A stretch of 64,000 bases of DNA, taken from contig LR134136.1 in the NCBI GenBank assembly GCA_900635495.1, positions 3,224,001 through 3,288,000 on the forward strand. The letters are read 5' to 3'. Made by a program: the position numbers and the translations under genes. Source of the stretch: Atlantibacter hermannii (lineage in GTDB: Bacteria > Pseudomonadota > Gammaproteobacteria > Enterobacterales > Enterobacteriaceae). A model generated the notes under the pieces. That model was not told the origin of the DNA. It was given only the letters and a program-made list of their open reading frames with translations, and searched no databases. Shown here piece after piece: positions 28,323 to 36,578 of this stretch; the first letter of the stretch is position 1, and each line of letters starts with the position of its first letter.

Positions 28323-29308
28323 GCATCTCCCCTCGCCTGCTCTGGATGCTGGCGCTGTTTTGCCTGGTCGCCATGGCGATGGCGATCTGGAGCTTATCAA
28401 GCGGCGCGCTGCCCCTCAGCGCCTCACAAGTGGTTAATGCGTTACTGGGCGAAGGCCCGCGCCAGATCTCACTGGTTGTGGTGGAATGGCGTCTGCCGCG
28501 CGTCCTGCTGGCGCTGGTGATCGGCGCAGCGCTGGGCGTCAGCGGCGCTATCTTTCAGTCGCTGATGCGTAACCCGCTCGGCAGCCCGGACGTGATGGGC
28601 TTCAATATGGGTGCCTGGAGCGGCGTACTCATCGCCATGGTGCTGTTCGGCCAGAGCGCAGGCTCCATTACGTTTGCCGCGCTGGGCGGCGGGATCGTCA
28701 CCTCGCTGCTGGTCTGGGCGCTGGCCTGGCGCAACGGCATCGATACGTTCCGGCTGATTATTATCGGAATCGGCATGCGCGCCATGCTGGTGGCCTTCAA
28801 TACCTGGCTGCTGTTGCAGGCCTCGCTGGAAACCGCGCTCTCCGCCGAGATGTGGAATGCCGGGTCGCTCAACGGTCTGACCTGGAATAAAGCCTTTCCG
28901 GCCGTGCCGCTTATCGCGGTTGCACTGCTGGCCGCGGCGCTGCTGGCGCGGCGCATGCGGTTGCTGGAAATGGGCGACGACAGCGCCTGCGCATTAGGCG
29001 TTGCGGTGGAGCGTTCGCGATTACTGCTAATGCTTACCGCCGTCACCCTTACCGCAGCGGCAACCGCCCTCGCCGGGCCGATTTCCTTTATCGCCCTGGT
29101 TGCGCCGCATATCGCGCGGCGCTTAACCCGCACCTCGCGCTTCGGCCTGCTGCAATCGGCGCTGTGCGGCGGTACGTTGCTGCTCGCCGCTGATTTATGC
29201 GCCCAGCGGCTGTTCACCCCTTACCAGCTTCCCGTGGGCGTGGTAACCGTCAGTATCGGCGGTATTTACCTCATCGCCTTGTTGATTCAGGAGTCCCGCA
29301 AGAGATGA
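28319..29308 (+). CDS. fepG: FepG, ferric enterobactin permease
   Basis: Second FecCD-family permease subunit, 329 residues. Conserved LPRVLLALVIGAALGVSGA, MRNPLGSPDVMGFN, and FIALVAPHIARRL, the contact loop to FepC. Overlaps fepD by ATGA at its start and fepC by ATGA at its end, so the three are translationally coupled. Confidence 0.95.
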   Translation: MSISPRLLWMLALFCLVAMAMAIWSLSSGALPLSASQVVNALLGEGPRQISLVVVEWRLPRVLLALVIGAALGVSGAIFQSLMRNPLGSPDVMGFNMGAWSGVLIAMVLFGQSAGSITFAALGGGIVTSLLVWALAWRNGIDTFRLIIIGIGMRAMLVAFNTWLLLQASLETALSAEMWNAGSLNGLTWNKAFPAVPLIAVALLAAALLARRMRLLEMGDDSACALGVAVERSRLLLMLTAVTLTAAATALAGPISFIALVAPHIARRLTRTSRFGLLQSALCGGTLLLAADLCAQRLFTPYQLPVGVVTVSIGGIYLIALLIQESRKR

Positions 29309-30099
29309 TCCCTTCCCGCCTGCATGGCGCCACGCTGACCCTTGGCTACGGTAAAAAAGTGATTGCCGGGTCGCTTAATGTGTCGATTCCGGACGGTAAA
29401 TTCACCGCCATTATTGGTCCCAACGGCTGTGGAAAATCCACGCTGTTGCGGACATTAAGCCGCCTGATGAAGCCGATGGCGGGCCAGGTGTGGCTCGACG
29501 GCGAACAAATCGAGCATTTCGCCACTAAAGAAGTGGCCCGCCGGATTGGTTTATTGCCGCAAAACGCCAGCGCGCCTGGGGACATTTCCGTGCAGGAGCT
29601 GGTCTGTCGGGGGCGCTATCCGCATCAACCGCTGTTCACCCGCTGGCGTGAAGAGGACGAACGGGCCGTCAGCCGCGCCATGAAAGCCACCGGCATTGAG
29701 GCGCTTGCCAGCCAGAGTGTCGATACGCTGTCCGGCGGCCAGCGCCAGCGCGCCTGGATTGCAATGGTGCTGGCACAGGAGACCTCGATCCTGCTGCTGG
29801 ATGAGCCCACCACCTGGCTGGACATCAGCCATCAGATTGATCTGCTGGAACTGCTTAGCGCACTGAATAAAGAGCAGGGTTATACCCTCGCGGCGGTGCT
29901 GCACGATCTCAATCAGGCGTGTCGCTATGCGAATCACCTTATCGCGTTACGCGAAGGGGAGATTATTGCTGAAGGCGATCCCCGGGAGATTGTAACGGCG
30001 GCGCTGATCGAGAGGATCTATGGGATGCGGTGTGTGATTATTGAGGACCCGGTGGCGGGAACCCCGTTGGTGGTTCCGCTGGGGCGGAGGGGGGGGTAA
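29305..30099 (+). CDS. fepC: FepC, ferric enterobactin ABC ATPase
   Basis: 264 residues. Walker A GPNGCGKST, signature LSGGQRQR, Walker B ILLLDEPTTWLD and switch His in VLHDLNQ. Powers FepDG. The protein ends GTPLVVPLGRRGG, a few residues shorter than E. coli FepC, and the stop lies right after an eight-G run. Downstream, fepE (present in E. coli) is absent and a repeat-rich region begins. Confidence 0.95.
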   Translation: MIPSRLHGATLTLGYGKKVIAGSLNVSIPDGKFTAIIGPNGCGKSTLLRTLSRLMKPMAGQVWLDGEQIEHFATKEVARRIGLLPQNASAPGDISVQELVCRGRYPHQPLFTRWREEDERAVSRAMKATGIEALASQSVDTLSGGQRQRAWIAMVLAQETSILLLDEPTTWLDISHQIDLLELLSALNKEQGYTLAAVLHDLNQACRYANHLIALREGEIIAEGDPREIVTAALIERIYGMRCVIIEDPVAGTPLVVPLGRRGG

Positions 30100-30140
30100 C
30101 TATTCTGTTCTCCTGCTTCGGGAGGGGGAGTGGGTTCAGG

Positions 30141-30456
30141 GTGGAATTGTTCCGTTCGCTCGGGGCGTTTTCATCCACAGAGGCTTCAGTGACGGCGAAC
30201 GTGTCAGGGGCGCTCCCCGCCGCGCCCCCGACACCCCCGGCTCCCGGCCAACAAAATCGCCGCTGCGCGGTTCCCTCGCCTCCGTTTCCTCGCTTCAGGT
30301 CGGCCGGGATACGGCATCCTGCCTTTCCCGACCTCATCCCCGCATCCCTGCGGGGATGACCTGGCTCGTCAATTCCGGCTCGGCGATTTTGATGCCGGTC
30401 CCAACACCCCTAACTTTGGATTTTTTATGTTTTACTGAACGGCTTTTGTCGCTGTG
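30141..30456 (+). repeat. Left arm of the large inverted repeat
   Basis: Begins tggaattgttccgttcgct and contains two stable hairpins: TGTC-A-GGGGCGC / GCGCCCC-C-GACA (30202-30233) and TCATCCCCGCA-TCCC-TGCGGGGATGA (30334-30359). It ends near ctgaac..tttgtcgctgtg. It aligns along its length with the reverse complement of 30520-30840, with scattered substitutions and short gaps. Confidence 0.75.
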
Positions 30457-30519
30457 GGATAACGCCCTTAACTTCACATCTGTCTTTTTCAGAATGCCTT
30501 TTGTCGCCATGAGTATTTC

Positions 30520-30840
30520 TCATACTCACCGCGACACTTCAGTCACATTAAAAAACCTGAAAGTACCGCGGGGGTGTTGGACCCCATCGCCCTCGCCGAG
30601 GCGTTCGCGGGAGGCCGGGGCAAGCCGCAGGGATGCGGCTTGAGGGCGAGAAAGGCAGGAAGCCGTATCTCGCCCGACCCGGAGCCGGACGCGGTAAGCC
30701 GAGGGGACCGCGAAGCGGCGAGGGTGACAGGGGGAGCCGGGGGTGTTGGGGGCGCGGCGGCGAGCGCCCCCAACCCGGTCGCGTTCGCCGATGATAAATG
30801 AAGCGCACCGCAGCCTGAAGCGAACGGAACCATTCCACCA
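30520..30840 (-). repeat. Right arm of the large inverted repeat
   Basis: Read on the minus strand it begins tggaatggttccgttcgct. It has the same two hairpins with changed but still paired bases: GTTGGGGGCGC / GCGCCCCCAAC (30745-30774) and CAAGCCGCA-TCCC-TGCGGCTTG (30621-30642). The shared tract gatacggc-tcctgccttt lies between the two stems. Confidence 0.75.
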
Positions 30841-30975
30841 TTCAAAAAAGACCCCGCTGCCTGAAGCGAACGGAACAATACCACCAGACACAAGGCCCCG
30901 CTGCCCAAAGCGACCAGATCCCTTCCACAAAACTCAAAAAGCCCCCGCTGAAAGCAAACAAACTACCCCTCCTTC
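30809..30975 (-). repeat. Degenerate 44-46-base tandem repeat reaching the entF stop
   Basis: Four units start near 30814, 30860, 30904 and 30948. The best two share cctgaagcgaacggaac; the third and fourth are decayed. The last unit runs into the entF stop codon. A related single unit lies on the outer side of the left arm (30095-30160). Confidence 0.55.
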
Positions 30976-33900
30976 AGCGCAGCCACAATCTCCGGTCCTG
31001 TCTCCTCAAACATCCGCGGCGACACCACCTCAACATGCGCGCAATCCAGCGAGTGAATGCGCACCGTCTTCAGCCACGGTGCCCACACTTCGGCAGCGGT
31101 CATGCTCGCAGGCACGGTACGTTCGGCCACAAACAGCGTGGTCGGGCCGCTGTACGGCAAGGTATACGCCGAGGTGAGCAACCGGATCGCATCCGCGTAA
31201 TTCCCCTCAATCGTGGAAAACAACCGCTCGCTTCCCTGCCCGCGCTGGGCGGTAATAAACGCGTCACGTTCGCGCTCGATTTCCGCCAGGACTTCCGGAT
31301 CGGGTTGATCGCCTTTTTGCGCCCAGTTTTGGGTTTCCGGCGGCCAGGTGTCGAGCAGCCCCAGCCAGGCCACCTGTTCACCTGCGGCTTCCAGCCGTGC
31401 GGCGAGGTTTTGCGCCAGGGTGCCGCCCAGCGAATATCCAAGCAGATAATACGGGCCAACGGGCTGAACGCGTCGCAGCGCGGCAAGCTGCTGCTCGCAA
31501 AGATCGTTAAAATCCCGCGCCGTCGCCATCGGGCCGTCCGGGCGCGGCGACTGTATGCCGGTTATCGCCCACTCCGGGCCTACATAGCGCTGTAAAACGC
31601 TAAACTGCCAGGCAAAACCGGAGGCGGGATGGAAACAAAACAGCCGCGGCCCGCTGCCGTCACGCAACGGCAAGATCGCGCCGAATCCGGCGTCCTGCGC
31701 CTGCTGGTCTGGCGCACTCAGACGCGCCGCCAGTTTCCCGACCGTCGACGCCTCCATCACCTGCCCGACCGTCACTTCGACACCCAGACTGTCGCGCAGA
31801 TCCGCCGCCAGACGCATCGCCAGCAGCGAATGCCCGCCCAGCGCGAAGAAATCGGCGTCAATATGGGCGATCTCGCAGTCCAACAACCGAGAAAACGCGT
31901 CGGCTATGGTGATTTCCAGGTCGCTTTGCGGCGCACGCCCGGTCGCGGCATCGGCGGGCTCAGGCAGCGGCAACGCTTTCCGGTCCAGTTTACCGTTGGC
32001 GCTCAGCGGCATCGCCGGCAGTTGGATCACCATCACCGGCACCATATGCGCCGGCAAACGCGCTGCAAGCTGCTGGCGTAATGCCGCCGTATCAAGCGGC
32101 AATCCGCTTGCCGATACCACATACCCCACCAGTTGCCGGGCGTCGCCCTCACGGGTTGTCGCCTGGTTTACTACGCAGGCGTGGGTCACGGCCTGCGCCA
32201 CATCCGCCAGCGACATCAACGCGCTGTCGATATCGCCCAGCTCAATACGCTGTCCGCGCAGTTTGAGCTGGAAATCGCTGCGGCCAAGGTATTCCACCGC
32301 GCCGTCCGGTAAATAGCGTGCCACATCCCCGGTACGGTACATCCGCTCGCCTGGGGCAAACGGATCGGCGATAAACCGGCTGGCAGTGAGATCGGCACGC
32401 CCGAGATACCCCTGCGCCAGCTGTACGCCAGTGAGATACAAATCACCGGCCACGCCGGGCGGAACCGGGCGCATCGCGCTATCCAGCACACGCAGACCGG
32501 TATTCCAGACCGGGAAGCCAATCGGCACGCTATTCCCTTTGACCGCCGCCAGCGCTTCGCCCCAGGCCGGATACCAGCTTACGTCGACGGCTGCCTCGGT
32601 AGGGCCGTAAAGATTATGCAACGCCACGCCGGTCAACCGTTCCCACTGGCGGCATAAGTCCGTCGGTAACGCTTCGCCGCTGCAAAACACCTGGCGCAGC
32701 GAGGCACAGCAGTCGATGGCCTGCGGACGAGTGAGTGCGCCGACAAAAGCCGCCAGCATTGACGGCACAAAGTGCGTGGTGGTGACGCGCCAGCGGGCGA
32801 AAAGCGCCTGTAGAGCCTGCGGATCGCGGTGCGCATCCGGCGGTGCCATGACCAGCCGGGCACCGACCATAAGCGGCCAGAAAAACTCCCACACCGAGAC
32901 ATCAAAGCTGCAGGGTGTTTTCTGCAACACCACATCGTCCGCCGTGAGGGGATAGTGATCCTGCATCCACCACAGCCGGTTGACGATGGCGGCCTGCCCC
33001 ACCATTACGCCCTTCGGACGCCCGGTTGAACCGGAGGTAAAAATGACATACGCGGTCTGCTCCGGTCGGGATAAATCGAGCCCGGCGCGTCGGACGCTGC
33101 CAGCGGCGCGTCATAAATCAGTAACGGTTGGGCGGTAAGCGCCGCGAAGCGGGCCTCCAGCCCGGCGCTGGTTAGGGTCAACCGCGGCTGCGCGTCTTCC
33201 AGCATCATCTGCAACCGATCGTCAGGATAACCGGTATCCAGCGGTAGCCACGCTGCGCCCAGTTCGACAATCGCCTGCAACGCCAGCGACAAAAACACTG
33301 AACGCGGCAGCGCCACCGCCACGATATCGCCGGGCTTCACGCCCCGCTCCTGAAGCCGGACCGCCAGCGCGTGCACCTGCTGGCGCATTTCGCGATAGCT
33401 GAACTGATATTGTTCATCCGCCAGTGCCGGGGCGTCGGGCGTTTTCAGCGCCTGACGTACAATGGCGGCGGTAAGCGTATCCGCAGGCAACATAATGCCG
33501 GTGTCGTTGATACGCGCTATCCGCTGCGCTTCATGAGGAAGCACCATTTCCGCCGCATGGCAGTCAAGCTGCGGCTCGGACGCAAATTGCGCCAACAGTA
33601 ACGGCAGACGGGCGATGTGCTGTTCCAGCGTGTCGGCGTCATAGCGTCGGGCATTTGCCAGGATCTCCAGCCCTAAACCGCCCTGCTCATCCTGATAGAG
33701 CGCCAGCTCCATATCGTTAACCGGTCCGGACGCCAGCTGATGGGTAATGCCGTTGATACCACCGACGTCCAGCCGGTAATCAAACATTTTGAAGTTGAAC
33801 ACCGCGCCGTAGAGCGGCGTCGGGTGGGTGACGCGGCCTGCATCGCGCAGAATTTGTTCGGCGTCGTAACGCTGATGACGGCGCAGGGTTTTCATCTGGC

Positions 33901-34852
33901 CTGCCAGGCTGGCCGCCAGTTCCGGGAGGGTGGCCGCGGGCGCGATGTGCACCGCCATCGGCAGTACGTTCAGCACCGGCCCGGTAGCGCACAGGGCCGC
34001 CGACCCCATGCGGCGCATAAAAATGACCCCCACGGCAAAATCGTTGCGCCCGCTCAGGCGGCCTGTCCATAACGCGAGCAGCGCAAAAGCGATATCGGCG
34101 GGCGTCACGCCCGGCGCACGCGCCAGTAACGCCTGGAGATGCGCATTGTCGAAGGCAACATGGCGGCGAAGCAGGTCGGCGGAAGGTTCGCGGGTCGTCA
34201 GCGGCTCATCCGACAGCGTGGCGGGCTCCGGCAGGCGGGTTAACTGTTCTGCCCAGAAGGCACGATCCCTGGCGCAGGCCGCAGACGCCTGATAATGCTG
34301 ATACTCTTCCACCACCTCGCTGAAGGGCGTAAAAGGCGACCCGTTCGGCATTTGCCCTTGATGCCAGGCACGGTAAATATCCGTAATCCGGCGGGTAATG
34401 GCGGTGAAACTGAAGCCATCCACCAGCAAATGGTGATAACGCTGATACCAGAACCAGCGGGTGTCGCTCAGGCGAAGAAGCCGATGTCGCCAGGGCAACT
34501 GCCCCGAAGCACGGCGCAAATCCTGGCGTAAATCGTCACGCATCAGCGCCAGCGCGGCCTCTGCCGGATCGGCGTGATGTCGCAAATCCAGGCACTCGGG
34601 CAGCGGAAACGCGATGGATTCGTCTACCCACTGCCGCGGCTCGCCGTCGATCTCCGCAAAGCGCATCCGCAAGGTGTCGGCCTCGCTCATACCTGCGACG
34701 ATGGCTTTCGCCAGTAAAGGCGCATCCAGCGCGCCGTCGAGTTCGATGTAATGCGCCACGCTCCAGGCGGCGGGCTGCTGGCTCAGGGCGTCGGCGACCC
34801 AAATGCCGGGCTGGGCTGCAATCAGCGGTAGCGTAACCGGAGGAATAGTCAT
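30963..34852 (-). CDS. entF: EntF, enterobactin synthase nonribosomal peptide synthetase (one frameshift)
   Basis: About 1296 residues, organised C-A-T-TE. Condensation domain with RYHHLLVDGFS (HHxxxDG). Serine-activating adenylation domain with FTSGSTGRPKGVM and YRTGDVARYL. Peptidyl carrier with GGHSLLAMRLA (pantetheine Ser). Thioesterase with GYSLGGTLA (nucleophile Ser) and the catalytic His near CAHVEVV. It joins three DHB-Ser units and cyclises them. The frame breaks at ccc 33081-33083; one more base there gives DAPGLDLSRPEQTAYVIF and a single open frame. It overlaps ybdZ by four bases. Confidence 0.94.
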
Positions 34853-35064
34853 TCTTTTGCCCCCTGTGCAAAAGCGGCGGGATGCAAATCGCTACCGCAT
34901 TGTTCAAGCCAGGCCACGCAGTCGCTGTGAGGGCGCGGCGCGGCAATGACGCTCCAGCCAGCGGGCAACGCACAGGTTTCCGGCCACAGGCTGAGCTGCC
35001 CGAGGGCGTTTTTCAGCAGATAGAAATGCCCTTGCGGATCATCAAAGGGGTGGGTGTATTCCAT
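34849..35064 (-). CDS. ybdZ: YbdZ, MbtH-like protein for EntF
   Basis: MbtH family, 71 residues, a partner that stabilises and stimulates the EntF adenylation domain. Conserved tryptophans and the motif NALGQLSLWPETCALPAGW are present. Its stop overlaps the entF start (ATGA-type), so the partners are produced together. Confidence 0.95.
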   Translation of the reverse strand: MEYTHPFDDPQGHFYLLKNALGQLSLWPETCALPAGWSVIAAPRPHSDCVAWLEQCGSDLHPAAFAQGAKE

Positions 35065-35095
35065 AACAAACTCCTGACATTCAAAGCGTTCCCTT

Positions 35096-36325
35096 TCAGC
35101 GGGCGGTGAGCAGTTTGTCGCCCCACAGGGTGATCAACCCTTCCGTCAGTCCACCCCGCCAGCACAGCGCGTCGTGCCCGCCGTCCACTTCGCGCCAGAA
35201 AATCTGCTGCTGAGTGCGTTGCAATAAAGAACACAGACGCAGATTGGCCTGATGAATCAGCGGTTCGCGCTTGCCGGCCTCAAGGAAAATACGCAGCGGC
35301 GCCTGGCCCAGGTGGCCCTGTTCAAGCTGGGAAATCAGCCATCCCTGATGGGTTTCGCGTCCGGGCCACCAGTAAGAGCCTGACTGGCTCAATACACAGC
35401 CGAAGCGTTCCGGCCAGTTGAGGCCTGCATAAAGCGCGGAAAGCCCGCCGAAGCTTTGACCAGCGACCACGGTGGTAGAGGGGTCGTCCCGCCAGGGGGC
35501 GATCGTGTGGATCTGCGGCAGGAGTTCATGCTGTACCGCCTGCCAGAAGGCAGGATTACAGGGCAGCTCTTCGCCGCGATGGGCAGTATCAATGGCATCA
35601 ATCAGTACGTACACCGCGGGCGGTAGCAATCCCCCGTCGGTTAATGACTGCAACGCGGGCCATACCGGCATACTTTGCGCCCAGAACTGACCATCAAGCA
35701 GCAGCGCGAGGGGGCGATTTCCGCCGTTATCTTCGCCGGTGGTGAAGATCCAGACGCGGCGCGTGTTGGCGAGGCTGTGGCTGTGCCATTCCAGGCAAAC
35801 CGGCGGCTGAAAGTGCGTATCGGGCGCATCCCAACCGGGTTGAAGCGGCGCGCGCGGCATCTCCAGCGCGCAAACCGGATGGCCGCGTCCGCCACGCCAC
35901 TGACGCGGGTTAAACGGATCAACCTGTGCCTGAGGAAATAATTTGCGCCAGCCCGCCCGTAACGCCTGGGGTGAAGGTAATTCGTCGCTAAACGCGTCCG
36001 ACGGGAAATCATCCGTGACGGCAGAGGGGATCAGGCAATAGCTGCCGCGCCAGGTGTCAGTCAGCTCAAGAGTACAGTGCCAGGCATCCGTACCCGGCAG
36101 ACGCGCCAGCGTAACCGGCCGCGCCCGTTGATGATGGTCGGTGACGCCGGTGATATTCAGCCACACCCGCTGTATGGGCGAACGCTGTTCATCGCCATTC
36201 GGGTCGCGCCACCAGAATGTTACCCGGCATTTGCCCTTTCCCGACGCCTCAATAAAGGGGATGCCCTGCTGCTGGCGCGCTTGCCACCACGCTTCACTTC
36301 CTGTTTCAAGCAACGTCACAACCAT
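35096..36325 (-). CDS. fes: Fes, enterobactin esterase
   Basis: Cytoplasmic esterase, 409 residues, cleaving ferric enterobactin to free the iron. N-terminal lid domain (VTFWWRDPNGDE), then an alpha/beta-hydrolase domain. The nucleophile is in AGQSFGGLSALYAG and the catalytic His in VDGGHDALCWRGG. First gene of the fes-ybdZ-entF operon, divergent from fepA. Confidence 0.95.
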   Translation of the reverse strand: MVVTLLETGSEAWWQARQQQGIPFIEASGKGKCRVTFWWRDPNGDEQRSPIQRVWLNITGVTDHHQRARPVTLARLPGTDAWHCTLELTDTWRGSYCLIPSAVTDDFPSDAFSDELPSPQALRAGWRKLFPQAQVDPFNPRQWRGGRGHPVCALEMPRAPLQPGWDAPDTHFQPPVCLEWHSHSLANTRRVWIFTTGEDNGGNRPLALLLDGQFWAQSMPVWPALQSLTDGGLLPPAVYVLIDAIDTAHRGEELPCNPAFWQAVQHELLPQIHTIAPWRDDPSTTVVAGQSFGGLSALYAGLNWPERFGCVLSQSGSYWWPGRETHQGWLISQLEQGHLGQAPLRIFLEAGKREPLIHQANLRLCSLLQRTQQQIFWREVDGGHDALCWRGGLTEGLITLWGDKLLTAR

Positions 36326-36373
36326 TAACCTTATGAATTATATGGCGTTAAGAAACCGCCGTAAGATTTGTTT

Positions 36374-36404
36374 GATAATATTATTGATAATTATTCGTAT
36401 TTGC
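36374..36404. promoter_or_regulatory. Fur box region between fes and fepA
   Basis: gataatattattgataatta followed by ttcgtatttgcaatagc: overlapping GATAAT-type hexamers as in the E. coli fepA-fes control region. It lies about 50 bases from fes and 175 from fepA. Confidence 0.75.
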
Positions 36405-36578
36405 AATAGCGTATTGGCGCGCAGTGGCAAGCGCATTAACCCGTTGTTTTCGTTCAACCGTCTGGCGTTTATCTTCCTGCCGCCTCAGGTGCGCCTGAAA
36501 TTTCGACAGACGACATCATGCTGCTCTCCGCCCCTGGCACGGAAAAAGCGAGACGCAGCGAAGAAAAGCAGGCTAAAA

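Larger units (their letters stand above)
30100..30962. repeat. Repeat-rich island between fepC and entF, in place of fepE
   Basis: About 860 bases of unusual, very GC-rich and low-complexity DNA. It is made of two inverted arms (see the two arm entries), a 60-base centre, and degenerate 44-46-base tandem units on the entF side. Reading frames here are open on both strands (for example about 200 codons on plus from 30041) but are compositional and have no start signals or recognisable products. I therefore call no gene. No Fur box, tRNA or transposase is visible. Confidence 0.75.

Noticed and set aside
30041..30643. About 200-codon open frame on plus across the end of fepC and the repeat island, and similar frames on minus (30526-30930)
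   Set aside because: All frames are open because the DNA is GC-rich and repetitive. The frames overlap each other, have no ribosome sites, and the product is low-complexity Pro/Arg/Ser.
36141..36578. Upstream extension of fepA that would add about 146 residues
   Set aside because: It overlaps divergent fes and the Fur region; a proper signal peptide starts at ATG 36579.
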